Below, piece after piece: positions 16,581-24,659 of a stretch of DNA of 48,622 nucleotides. A program made the position numbers and the translations under genes. This DNA comes from Frankia sp. AgB1.9 (GTDB lineage Bacteria; Actinomycetota; Actinomycetes; Frankiales; Frankiaceae): assembly GCF_016786355.1 (NCBI RefSeq), contig NZ_JADWYX010000027.1, forward strand, positions 1-48,622, written 5' to 3'. Positions within the stretch are counted from its first letter, which is position 1, and each line of letters opens with the position of its first letter. The notes beneath the pieces were generated by a model. It saw only the letters and a program-made list of their open reading frames with translations, had not been told where the DNA came from and made no database searches.

Positions 16581-17374
16581 CCGCTGGCCCGGCCGGCCGT
16601 GCGGCGCAGCATCGCCGCCAGGTTGTCCTGGAACGCCGGCTCCTCGAAGGACGCCGTCTCCTGGGCCATCGCGCCGGACAGCAGCGACCCGACCGCCTGG
16701 GTCAGCGCGCTGTTGAGCAGCGCCTTGCTCTCCCGGACCGCCTGCGGCGGCAGCGCGGCGACCCGGTCCGCCAGCTCCAGGGCCACGTCCAGCGCGGTGC
16801 CGGCCGGGACGACCCGGTTGGCGAGGCCGAGGCGCAGCGCCTCCTGCGCCGGCAGCCTGTCCCCCAGCAGGATGTACTCCTTGGCCCGCAGGAGGCCGGT
16901 CAGCAGCGGCCAGGTGAGCGCCCCGCCGTCGGCGGCGACGAGGCCCAGCGCGACGTGCGGATCGGCGAAGTAGGCCCGCTCGTCGACGACGACGAGGTCG
17001 CTCATCGCGGCCAGGCTGCAGCCGAGGCCGACCGCCGGGCCGTTGACCGCCGCGATGATGGGAACCCGGACCGACGTCATCCCGCGCACGATGTCCGCGG
17101 CCTCCGCCATGATCGCCTCGCGCAGCGCGACGTCCCTGGTCATCCGGTCGAGCAGGCCGAGGTCACCGCCCGCCGAGAAGGCCTTGCCCGCGCCGGTGAG
17201 GACGATCGCGCGGCAGTCGGCGTCGGCGTCCAGCCGCGGCCACAGCAGGGCCAGCGCCTCGTGCAGCGCCTCGTCGGCGGCGTTGAACGAATCGGGCCGG
17301 TTCAGCGTCACGACCCGCACGGCGCCGCGGGCCTCGATCAGAACCGCGCTGTCCGCGGCCTGGCCGTCGGTCAT
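16577..17374 (-). CDS. Enoyl-CoA hydratase/isomerase family protein
   Basis: A 265-residue crotonase-fold enzyme. Oxyanion-hole segments are AFSAGGDLG and NGPAVGLGCSLA. In ordinary hydratases a catalytic Glu follows Pro at the FADPHVALG position; here it is His. A Glu in AKEYILLGD at the second catalytic position is kept. It may therefore be an isomerase, a hydrolase or a one-Glu hydratase. I chose ATG 17374 because GGGAG is 4 bp upstream; an in-frame ATG at 17392 is a weaker alternative. It is third in the leftward operon, 62 bp after the phosphotransferase. Confidence 0.85.
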   Translation of the reverse strand: MTDGQAADSAVLIEARGAVRVVTLNRPDSFNAADEALHEALALLWPRLDADADCRAIVLTGAGKAFSAGGDLGLLDRMTRDVALREAIMAEAADIVRGMTSVRVPIIAAVNGPAVGLGCSLAAMSDLVVVDERAYFADPHVALGLVAADGGALTWPLLTGLLRAKEYILLGDRLPAQEALRLGLANRVVPAGTALDVALELADRVAALPPQAVRESKALLNSALTQAVGSLLSGAMAQETASFEEPAFQDNLAAMLRRTAGRASG

Positions 17375-17436
17375 GTCACTCCCACAGGTCATCTCAGGTA
17401 GGAACTAGTCGATCTCCGCGCACCGGCCGGCCGCGG

Positions 17437-18573
17437 CTAGGCCAGCAGGTCGAGGACGCCCAGGTCGCGGATCGCGGCCGCCGCGTTGGTGGCCATCGAC
17501 AGGAACATCCGGTCCGAGCTCTCCGTGCGCGGCGCGCTCGCGTAGACGCAGCCGATCATCGTGATCAGCGGGCCCTGCAGCATTCCGCGCCGGTAGTCCT
17601 CGAAGCAGACGTCCGCCGGGTAGTCGGTGACGCCGTGCTCGACGAGCTCCTGGTGGTAGGCGGCCACGAGCGCCGCCTCCTGGGCGCGCCGGTCGGCGGG
17701 CGGGAGGGCGGTGGAGACGAAGTACGCCAGGTCCCGGCCGGGGAAGCCGGCCTCGATCGTCTGCCAGTCGACCGCCCGCACCTCCCGGTCACCGGAGAAC
17801 AGCAGGTTGTCGAGCCGGTAGTCGCCGTGGACGAGCGAGACGGGGGCCGCGGTATGCCGCCCCCAGCCGGCCACCAGCCCGGCCGCCCGCCTCAGGGTGT
17901 CGACGTCCTCGGCGCCCAGCTCGTCCTCGTAGCGCTTGGTGAACTCCGCGGCCGCCGCGGTGACGACCTTGCCGAGGTAGGCGAGGCCCGCGTCGTCGAG
18001 GCGCACCAGCCAGGGCGCGTCGCCGGCCAGCGCCGCGTCGTTCCAGAACGGCGCGTGCAGGCCGGCGAGGTTGCGGACTGCGACCAGCGCCTGCGCGGGC
18101 GTGGCGCCGTCGACCTGGTTGCCGGGCCGGGCCGGGTACGCGTCCTCGAGAACGAGGGTGAACCGGAGGCCGTCCTCGCTGAGCGCGGCGTTCCAGCACC
18201 GGGGCACCCGGCCAGGGGTACGCCCGGCGAAGGTCCGGTAGAAACCGACCTCGTTGCTGTAGGCGAGCCGCAGCCGCCTGCGGACCGCAGGGGCGCCGGC
18301 GGCCATCTTCACCACGACGGTGGCCGGCCCCCGCTCGGCCGCTCCGGGCGCCACGTCGGGTGCTAAGTCGAGGTGGAAGCGGTAGCTGACGGCGGTCTGG
18401 CCGGTGCCGACCGGCGCGAACCGCAGCCCGATGACCTCCGCGTCGTTGCCGCTCGCCCGCAGGACGTCGGTCATCCACTCCGGCGTGATCTCGGCAGGGT
18501 CGTCGGCGATCCAGCCCGGATTGTCGGTACGGGTGGCCGGCCCGGCTCCCCCGTCGCCGGCCGGGCCCGTCAC
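17437..18573 (-). CDS. APH/ecdysteroid-kinase-like phosphotransferase
   Basis: A 378-residue kinase fold. The ATP-binding Lys is in TVVVKMA (about 89), the catalytic loop is LVHGDYRLDN (Asp about 251, Asn 256) and the metal Asp is in VDWQTIEAGFPGRDLAYF (about 269). It differs clearly from the phosphotransferase at 5551, so this is not a simple duplication. Here it lies between an F420 oxidoreductase and an enoyl-CoA hydratase, and next to an acyl-CoA dehydrogenase pair. Phosphorylation of a hydroxyacyl-CoA or alcohol intermediate is a reasonable inference. The GTG start overlaps the stop of the LLM gene (GTGA). Confidence 0.88.
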   Translation of the reverse strand: MTGPAGDGGAGPATRTDNPGWIADDPAEITPEWMTDVLRASGNDAEVIGLRFAPVGTGQTAVSYRFHLDLAPDVAPGAAERGPATVVVKMAAGAPAVRRRLRLAYSNEVGFYRTFAGRTPGRVPRCWNAALSEDGLRFTLVLEDAYPARPGNQVDGATPAQALVAVRNLAGLHAPFWNDAALAGDAPWLVRLDDAGLAYLGKVVTAAAAEFTKRYEDELGAEDVDTLRRAAGLVAGWGRHTAAPVSLVHGDYRLDNLLFSGDREVRAVDWQTIEAGFPGRDLAYFVSTALPPADRRAQEAALVAAYHQELVEHGVTDYPADVCFEDYRRGMLQGPLITMIGCVYASAPRTESSDRMFLSMATNAAAAIRDLGVLDLLA

Positions 18574-19673
18574 GCCAGCCGTCCGGGGTTCGCCGGCAGC
18601 CCGCGCACCGCGGCCGGGCGGATCTGCCGGTAGGCGTCGAGCACCGAGGTCAGCTCCGCCGGCGTCGCGCCGTGCATGATCACCCCGGTCACCCCCAGGT
18701 CGAACTGCCCCACGATGGCCTCGGCGCACTGCCGCGGGCTGCCGGTCGCGCTCGTCGCGAGCCAGTCCGGCGGGATCAGCGTCGCCACGTGCTCCAGCTG
18801 GTCCGTCGTCGCGTGCCCGTCGAGGCTGCCCCGGAAGCCCTTGACGAACGGATCGGCGCGGAAGCGCGCGAGCACCTCCGGATCCCAGCCGTTGACGCGG
18901 ACCATCAGGTCGCCGTAGCCCTGCAGGTAGGCGGCGAGCCGGCCGACCGTCTTGAGCAGGCGGAGATCCGCGGGGATCTCGTCCGACACGGTCGCGAGCA
19001 CGGACCACACCCGGATGCTGGCCGGGTCGCGGCCCGCGTCCACGGCCCCCTTCGCGATGGAGGCCAGCGCGTCCCTGACCGCCTCGTCGGAGTAGAAGGT
19101 GTGCAGCACGACGCCGTCCATGCAGCGCCCGGCCAGCTCCAGCGAGCGCGGGCCGAGGGCCGCGAGCAGTACCGGCACGTCCTCGTCGAACGTGGCGTCC
19201 TGGTGCAGGTAGGGGTAGCTGCCCGCCGGCCCGGCATGCCCGAGCACGGTCTCGCCGTGCCAGAGCCGGCGCATCAGCCCGACGAAGTCCTCCAGCTGCG
19301 CGCCCGTGACCGGGTCCAGGCCCAGGCCGCGGAAGAGGCGGTCGAAGCCGCGCCCGAGCCCGAGGGCGAACCGTCCACCGGTCAGCCGGTGCATCGTCGT
19401 CGCCATGGTCGCGGTGACGATCGGATGGCGGGTGTTGTGGTTCGTCGCGCCGGTCGCGATGCCGATCGTCTCGCTGACGGCTCCCGCCGCGCCGGACAGC
19501 GTCGCGGCGTCCTTGGTGCTGAACCGCTCCGAGATGAACGCGGCGCCGATGCCGAGCCGCTCGGCCTGGCGCACCTCGCCGACCAGGTCGCGCGGGGTCG
19601 CGCTGTGCCCCGCGAGTGTGTAGAAGCCCAGCTCCGTGAGGAGCTCGCCGCCGCCGGTCTGCTGCGTCGTCAT
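18570..19673 (-). CDS. LLM-class F420-dependent oxidoreductase
   Basis: A 367-residue luciferase-like protein: ELGFYTLAGHSATPRDLV at the N-terminus, GAAFISERFSTKDAATLSGA, GATNHNTRHPIVTATMA, GRFALGLGRGFDRLFRGLG, and a C-terminal region ending GVTGVIMHGATPAEL. It resembles the MSMEG_2249/TIGR03857 type, from memory. It is the first gene of a four-gene leftward operon (LLM, phosphotransferase, hydratase, NTF2) starting at the divergent promoter with operator site C. GGAGG lies upstream of ATG 19673; an upstream in-frame GTG at 19691 has no such site. Confidence 0.88.
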   Translation of the reverse strand: MTTQQTGGGELLTELGFYTLAGHSATPRDLVGEVRQAERLGIGAAFISERFSTKDAATLSGAAGAVSETIGIATGATNHNTRHPIVTATMATTMHRLTGGRFALGLGRGFDRLFRGLGLDPVTGAQLEDFVGLMRRLWHGETVLGHAGPAGSYPYLHQDATFDEDVPVLLAALGPRSLELAGRCMDGVVLHTFYSDEAVRDALASIAKGAVDAGRDPASIRVWSVLATVSDEIPADLRLLKTVGRLAAYLQGYGDLMVRVNGWDPEVLARFRADPFVKGFRGSLDGHATTDQLEHVATLIPPDWLATSATGSPRQCAEAIVGQFDLGVTGVIMHGATPAELTSVLDAYRQIRPAAVRGLPANPGRLA

Positions 19674-19734
19674 CCGCTCACCCTCCCGCACGCGCCACGG
19701 TCGGCCACCCGCCTCGCGGGGTCAGGTGCGCATG

Positions 19735-19756
19735 TCGATATCGACGTCGACATAGA
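19735..19756. promoter_or_regulatory. TCGA-box operator, site C (divergent promoter)
   Basis: Boxes TCGA, TCGA, TCGA and TAGA sit on a 6-bp pitch. The site lies 62 bp before the LLM operon and 164 bp before the amidohydrolase-ACAD operon. In the rightward direction, TCGACA at 19747-19752 could serve as a -35 box, with TATGGT 18 bp later as -10. A bound repressor would then cover the promoter. Confidence 0.7.
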
Positions 19757-19919
19757 CAGTAGTGACGGGCTATGGTTGGGTCAATCCGGCCACGGCGATC
19801 GCCGCCGCCCCTGGTCAGGACCCCGCGGCCCGTTCTGGGTCGGCTGGCGTCGCGGCGCTTCCAGCGGCTTTCCCGGTGCGGCACTCCCGCTGCGGCACCC
19901 CGGCACGGAAGGTATTGAG

Positions 19920-20837
19920 GTGGCCTCCACGTTCTCGCCCCCCGCCACGACCGGTCAGCCCTGGCCGGCCGACCTCGGCGTGATCGACACGATGGTCGGG
20001 CTCCCCCAGGACCCCGCCGCGCTGTACCGGCAGATCCGCTCCTCGCTGCGCGACCGGGAGTCACGGGACGACTTCGTGATGCCCGCGTCGTACATGTTCC
20101 ACGACGTACCGGCCAGCCACCTCCCGGACGACGAGGACCCGGTCGGGCTCGTGCTCGGCGAGCTGGACCGGCACGGCATCGAGACCGCGCTGATCAGCAT
20201 GAGCGCGCACCCGCAGGCGGCCGAACGGGCGCTCACCGAGCACCCCGACCGGTTCGTCGCCTCGTGGAGCTGCGACCCTAACCAGGGGATGGAGGGTATT
20301 CGCGCCCTCGTCCGCGCGCACGAGCAGTTCGGCGTCCGAGCCGTGTCCCTGTTCCCCCACGGGGTGTCGCCGCAGGTGGCCATCGACGCGCCGCAGATGT
20401 ATCCGATCTACGCCAAGTGCGTCGAGCTGGGGATCCCGGTCTTCGTGACGGTCGGCATCGCCGGACCCCGGGTGCCGTCCATGGTCCAGCGGGTCGAGCT
20501 GATCGACCAGGTGATGTACGACTTCCCCGAGCTGGTGTTCGTGATGCGCCACGGCGCCGAGCCGTGGACCGAGCTGGCCGTGAAGCTGATGCTCAAGTGG
20601 CCCAACCTCTACTACTCGACCAGCGGGTTCTCCCCGCGCTACTACCCGACGGCCGTCCTCGACTACGCCAACACCCGCGGCGCCGACAAGATCCTGTACG
20701 GCGGCTACTTCCCGATGGGCCTGTCGCTTGACCGGATCATGACGGAGATGCGCCAGGTCCCGTTGAAGGACGACGTGTGGCCGAAGTTCCTGCGGGAGAA
20801 CGCCGCGCGCGTCCTGGGCCTGACCGGCAGGCCGTGA
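19920..20837 (+). CDS. Amidohydrolase-fold protein with degenerate metal site
   Basis: A 305-residue TIM-barrel protein of the amidohydrolase_2 superfamily (ACMSD-like), recognised by FPHGVSPQVAID, the VFVMRHGAEPW strand, the LYYSTSGFSPRYYP loop and a C-terminal ENAARVLGL helix. The usual N-terminal Asp-x-His metal ligands are replaced (GVIDTMVGLP), and the usual Gly-Ser-Asp before the last helix reads YGGYFPMG. Metal-dependent hydrolysis or decarboxylation in the classical way is therefore doubtful. GTG 19920 has GGAAGG 8 bp upstream. The following ACAD starts within its stop codon (GTGA), so the products probably act together. Confidence 0.82.
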   Translation: MASTFSPPATTGQPWPADLGVIDTMVGLPQDPAALYRQIRSSLRDRESRDDFVMPASYMFHDVPASHLPDDEDPVGLVLGELDRHGIETALISMSAHPQAAERALTEHPDRFVASWSCDPNQGMEGIRALVRAHEQFGVRAVSLFPHGVSPQVAIDAPQMYPIYAKCVELGIPVFVTVGIAGPRVPSMVQRVELIDQVMYDFPELVFVMRHGAEPWTELAVKLMLKWPNLYYSTSGFSPRYYPTAVLDYANTRGADKILYGGYFPMGLSLDRIMTEMRQVPLKDDVWPKFLRENAARVLGLTGRP

Positions 20838-21961
20838 GCCACGTGGACCTCGCCTTCACCCAGGAACAGCTAGAGCTGCGGCGGACCGTACGCGACTTCC
20901 TGGACAAGACCTCGCCCGAGACCGAGGTCAGACGTCTCATGGAGACTCCGGCCGGCTACGACCCCGCCGCCTGGCACCAGCTCGCCGCCGAGATCGGGGT
21001 CGCCGGCCTGGCCCTGCCCGAGGAGTACGGCGGCGCCGGGTACGGCTTCGCCGAGCTCGGGATCGTCCTCGAGGAGGCCGGCCGCGCGCTGCTGTGCGCG
21101 CCCGTCCTCTCGACGGTGGTCCTCGCCGCCTCGACGCTGCTCGCGCTGGACGACAGCCTGGCCTGCGCGGACTACCTTCCCGGGATCGCGGACGGCACGA
21201 CCATCGCCGCACTCGCGCTGACGGAGTCGTCCGACCTCCCGGGCGCCATCGCGGCCACCGCGGCGCCGCACGCCCGCGGCTGGACGGTCTCCGGCACGAA
21301 GCCGTCCGTGCTGGACGGCCAGACGGCGTCCCTGCTGCTCGTCGCCGCCCGGACCGGCGCCGGCTTCAGCGTGTTCGCGGTGGCCGGCGACGCCCCGGGC
21401 GTGCGCCGGGAGCCGCGCGCCACCCTCGACCAGACCCGCCGGCAGGCCGACCTCGTCTTCGAGGCCGCCCCCGCCCGGCTGCTGGGCGAGGAGGGCGCGG
21501 CGTGGCCCGCGCTGCGCCACGTGCTCGACCTCGCCGCCGTCGCCATCGCCCTCGAGCAGGTCGGCGGGGCGGGGCGCGTGCTCGACATGGCCGTCGACTA
21601 CGCCAGGACCCGGGTCCAGTTCGGCAAGCCGATCGGCTCCTTCCAGGCGATCAAGCACAAGCTCGCCGACCTGCACCTCGCCGTCGAGTCGGCCCGCTCG
21701 GCCGCCTACTACGGCGGGTGGGCGGCCGCCGCGAGCCCGCCCGAGCTGCCGCTGGCGGCCAGCCTCGCGAAGGCGAGCGCGGGCGACGCCTACGTCACGG
21801 CGGCCACCGAGAACATCCAGATCCACGGCGGCATCGGCTTCACCTGGGAGCACCCGGCCCACCTTTACCTCAAGCGCGCGCACAGCTCACGCCAGCTGTT
21901 CGGCAACCCGGCACACCACCGCCAGCGGCTCGCCGAACACCTGCTCGCCGAACACGACTGA
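20834..21961 (+). CDS. Acyl-CoA dehydrogenase, subunit type A (pair 1)
   Basis: A 375-residue flavoprotein of the ACAD fold. The N-terminal helix is VDLAFTQEQLELRRTVRDFL, followed by GLALPEEYGGAGYGFAEL, ALALTES, a short beta domain, and the C-terminal RVQFGKPIGSFQAIKHKLAD and QIHGGIGFTWEHPAHLYLKR. It has the IHGGIGFTWE segment but not the GGxxEI active-site segment of its partner. That split is typical of alpha2beta2 heteromeric dehydrogenases of steroid and side-chain catabolism (FadE26-27/28-29 type). It is paired with the gene 40 bp downstream. Confidence 0.9.
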   Translation: MSHVDLAFTQEQLELRRTVRDFLDKTSPETEVRRLMETPAGYDPAAWHQLAAEIGVAGLALPEEYGGAGYGFAELGIVLEEAGRALLCAPVLSTVVLAASTLLALDDSLACADYLPGIADGTTIAALALTESSDLPGAIAATAAPHARGWTVSGTKPSVLDGQTASLLLVAARTGAGFSVFAVAGDAPGVRREPRATLDQTRRQADLVFEAAPARLLGEEGAAWPALRHVLDLAAVAIALEQVGGAGRVLDMAVDYARTRVQFGKPIGSFQAIKHKLADLHLAVESARSAAYYGGWAAAASPPELPLAASLAKASAGDAYVTAATENIQIHGGIGFTWEHPAHLYLKRAHSSRQLFGNPAHHRQRLAEHLLAEHD

Positions 21962-22001
21962 CCGGCCGGCGGACCCGCACCAGCGAACGGAGGAGCACTT
22001 G

Positions 22002-23195
22002 ATGGCGACCCCAGCCGAGCCGGCAGCGCCCGTCGAAGGGCGAGCGGAGTTCCAGGCCCGGGTCCACGCGTGGTTCGCGGCCAACGCGCCCCGCAAGGGG
22101 TCCTCGGCGGACTTCTCGGCGGTTCACATCGTCAGCGCGCGGACACCAGAGCAGTTCCACGCCCACGAGCAGCACGCGATCGCCGTGACGCGTGACTGGC
22201 AGCGCCGGCTGTTCGACGCGGGCCTGGCGGGACGGTCCTGGCCGGCCGAGTGCGGCGGCCACGGCGCGCCGGCCTGGCAGGACGACGTCGTCGCCGAGGA
22301 GCAGGCGAAGTGGGGCGTCTCGACCAAGATGTTCGCGGTCGGCCTCGAGATGGTGCCCGCCGTGCTGTTCGGCCACGGCACCGCCGAGCAGCGGGCCACC
22401 TTCCTGCCGCCGATCGTGCGGGGCGAGCACAGCTGGTGCCAGCTGCTGTCCGAGCCGGGCGCCGGCTCCGACCTGGCCAGCGTCCAGACGAGGGCGACCC
22501 CCATCGAGGGCGGTTGGTCGGTCACCGGCCAGAAGGTGTGGACGTCGAACGCGGGCTGCAGCGAGTACGCCCTGCTCATCGCCCGGACCGGGCGCAAGGA
22601 GGACGGCCGCGCCGGCCTGTCCTGCTTCGCGATCAAGATGACCCAGCCCGGGGTCGAGATCCGCCCGCTGCGCCAGATCTCCGGCGCCTACCACTTCAAC
22701 GAGGTCTTCCTCGACGACGCCTTCGTGCCCGAGGGCGGCCTGATCGGCGAGCCGGGCGACGGGTGGGCCGTGCTGCGGACCATGCTCGCCAGCGAGCGCG
22801 CCGCGATCGGCGGCGGCACCAGCGCCCGCTCGGCGAACGAGCTCGTCGGCCTGGCGAAGCGCCTCGGCCACGCCGACGACCCGATCGTGCGCGACCTGCT
22901 GGCCCAGGCGGCCATCCGGGAGCGGACCCTGGACCTGCTGCGCGCGCGGATCGCGGCCGGGCACCCGGTGCCGGCCGCCGGGCCGACGACGAAGCTGCTC
23001 TACTCCGAGCACGCCCGCCTCAGCGCCGACGCGGCGACCACGATCCTCGGGATGGCCACGACCGTCGTCGACGACGCCACGTCCGCGCCCTGGATCGAAC
23101 GGCTGCTGTTCGCCCCCGGCCTGCGCCTCGGCGGCGGGACCGACGAGATCCAGCGCAACACGATCGCCGAGCGAGGGCTGGGCCTCCCCCGCTGA
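22002..23195 (+). CDS. Acyl-CoA dehydrogenase, subunit type B (pair 1)
   Basis: A 397-residue ACAD. Features are AGLAGRSWPAECGGHGAP, the FAD/substrate loop QLLSEPGAGSDLAS, GQKVWTSNA, the FNEVFLDDAFVP strand, and the C-terminal LGGGTDEIQRNTIAERGLG, where Glu would be the catalytic base. The partner upstream lacks this element, so one active site per alpha-beta pair is expected. GGAGG is 8 bp before ATG 22002; a TTG just upstream is less likely. It is the last gene of the rightward operon; a 75-bp palindromic repeat follows the stop by 35 bp. Confidence 0.92.
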   Translation: MATPAEPAAPVEGRAEFQARVHAWFAANAPRKGSSADFSAVHIVSARTPEQFHAHEQHAIAVTRDWQRRLFDAGLAGRSWPAECGGHGAPAWQDDVVAEEQAKWGVSTKMFAVGLEMVPAVLFGHGTAEQRATFLPPIVRGEHSWCQLLSEPGAGSDLASVQTRATPIEGGWSVTGQKVWTSNAGCSEYALLIARTGRKEDGRAGLSCFAIKMTQPGVEIRPLRQISGAYHFNEVFLDDAFVPEGGLIGEPGDGWAVLRTMLASERAAIGGGTSARSANELVGLAKRLGHADDPIVRDLLAQAAIRERTLDLLRARIAAGHPVPAAGPTTKLLYSEHARLSADAATTILGMATTVVDDATSAPWIERLLFAPGLRLGGGTDEIQRNTIAERGLGLPR

Positions 23196-23230
23196 CCCGG
23201 CTCGCTCATGGGCCGGTGCTCGCATGGCCT

Positions 23231-23305
23231 TGATCGCTGACTGGGCCCTGGGACGGTCGTGACGGGAGCGTTTCTACGACCACCCCAGGGCCCAGACTGC
23301 GATCA
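23231..23305. repeat. 75-bp inverted-repeat element, copy 2
   Basis: It starts TGATCGC and ends GCGATCA. The 30-bp arms (23231-23260 and 23276-23305) match at 26 of 30 positions, including the 11-bp core TGGGCCCTGGG, around a 15-nt loop. Length and ends equal those of the element at 1786-1860. It lies between convergent genes and could also stop transcription from both sides. Confidence 0.75.
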
Positions 23306-23357
23306 TGAGAAGGCCGCGACAGGGCGCCGCGGTCGCTCCGGGCGGCGCCCTGTCGGC

Positions 23358-24542
23358 TCAGCCGAGCGAGATGCCCAGGACCTCGAGGGCGTTCTCCCGC
23401 GCGATCCGCAGGACGTCGGCCTCCGGCAGGCCGCCGAGCGACTCGGTCACGAAGTCCACCGGTGCGCGGGTGCCCTCGGCGTGCGGCCAGTCCGAGCCGA
23501 GCAGCAGGCGGTCGACCCGGACGTCGGCGACCAGTCGGTCGATGTGGTCCTCCCAGAACGGGGTGACCCACACGTGCTCGCCGAAGACCTCGCGCGGGTG
23601 GTCGGTGAAGTAGCCGGGGTTGCGGTTCGCGGCGTCGTCGAGCCGGTGCAGCAGGTCCGGAATCCACGACGCGCCGTTCTCGACGCTGGCGAAGCGCAGC
23701 GTCGGGAACCGGTCGAAGATCTTGTGGCAGACGGCGGCGGCGTAGAAGTCGGTGACCGCGCGGCCCTTGGTGACGATGCCGCGCAGCGGCGAACGGAAGA
23801 TCGAGTTCTCCTCGCCGCCCGGCTCCCACATCTGCACCAGGGCGTCGTAGCCGTCGAGGCCGGCATGCGTCGCGACCGGGATCCCGGCCTCGGCGGCGAG
23901 CGCCCAGAACGGGTCGTACGCCGGCTCGAACGGCGAGCGGAAGCCACCGGGCACCGGGATCGGCGCGTTGCGGATGTTCACCGCGACGGCCCCGGCCTCG
24001 ATCACGCGCCGCAGCTCCGCGGCGGCGGCGACCGGGTCGAGCATCGGGACGCACGGGACGGCGAAGATCCGCCCCTCGTAACGGAAGCCCCAGTCCTCGT
24101 CGAGCCACCGGTTGAACGACTCGAAGACCTTGGCGCAGGCGTCCGGGTCGGTCTTGAGCGCGTCCTCGACGCCGACACCCAGCGTCGGGAACAGCAGCGT
24201 GCCCGCGAGCCCCTGCTCGTTCATGACGGCCAGCCGGGCCTTGCGGTCCTGGTACTCCGGCGGCAGCGGCTCAAGCTCGCCGAACGCGTCCTTGATGGTC
24301 TGCTGGCGCGGGTTGCCCCGGTACCAGTCGTAGAGCGAGCCGGGCTTGGCGACGGGGTTGAACGTGGGGTTCGCGATGTAGTTGTTGATCTTCCCGCCGA
24401 CCAGGATGCGCCGCCGGCCGTCGACGTCGGCCCACCGGACGCCTCGGTTACCCAGCCTGCGGTCCTGGTGGCGCGTGAAGGCATCGACGGCTTCGTAGTA
24501 GTGATTGTCGAAGTCGAAGATCCACGGAGCCGTCTGGTTCAT
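23358..24542 (-). CDS. Amidohydrolase family protein (metal-dependent, ACMSD-like)
   Basis: A 394-residue TIM-barrel amidohydrolase_2 protein. Metal-ligand-like elements are seen: FDFDNHYYE near the N-terminus (Asp12/His14), ATHAGLDG, and LLLGSDWPHAEG with the conserved Gly-Ser-Asp. It should hydrolyse or decarboxylate a cyclic or acidic intermediate. In contrast to the relative at 19920, its metal site appears complete. It is transcribed leftward alone from the divergent promoter with site D. It is longer than ACMSD because of the insert around GKINNYIANPTFNPVAKPG. Confidence 0.88.
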   Translation of the reverse strand: MNQTAPWIFDFDNHYYEAVDAFTRHQDRRLGNRGVRWADVDGRRRILVGGKINNYIANPTFNPVAKPGSLYDWYRGNPRQQTIKDAFGELEPLPPEYQDRKARLAVMNEQGLAGTLLFPTLGVGVEDALKTDPDACAKVFESFNRWLDEDWGFRYEGRIFAVPCVPMLDPVAAAAELRRVIEAGAVAVNIRNAPIPVPGGFRSPFEPAYDPFWALAAEAGIPVATHAGLDGYDALVQMWEPGGEENSIFRSPLRGIVTKGRAVTDFYAAAVCHKIFDRFPTLRFASVENGASWIPDLLHRLDDAANRNPGYFTDHPREVFGEHVWVTPFWEDHIDRLVADVRVDRLLLGSDWPHAEGTRAPVDFVTESLGGLPEADVLRIARENALEVLGISLG

Positions 24543-24615
24543 CTTTGATCAGCCTCTCGTCCGCCATCGATCACCGGGCCCGCGGCTTGACGCCGGACCG
24601 GACAACGCCAGAGTA

Positions 24616-24637
24616 TCGAAGTCGACACCAATGTCGA
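24616..24637. promoter_or_regulatory. TCGA-box operator, site D (divergent promoter)
   Basis: Boxes TCGA, TCGA, CCAA and TCGA sit on a 6-bp pitch in the 117-bp gap between the amidohydrolase (leftward) and the second ACAD pair (rightward). On the minus strand GATACT (24612-24617) could be a -10 element for the amidohydrolase and overlaps the site. Confidence 0.65.
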
Positions 24638-24659
24638 GTTTCTTTGATGTGAGGCCGTC

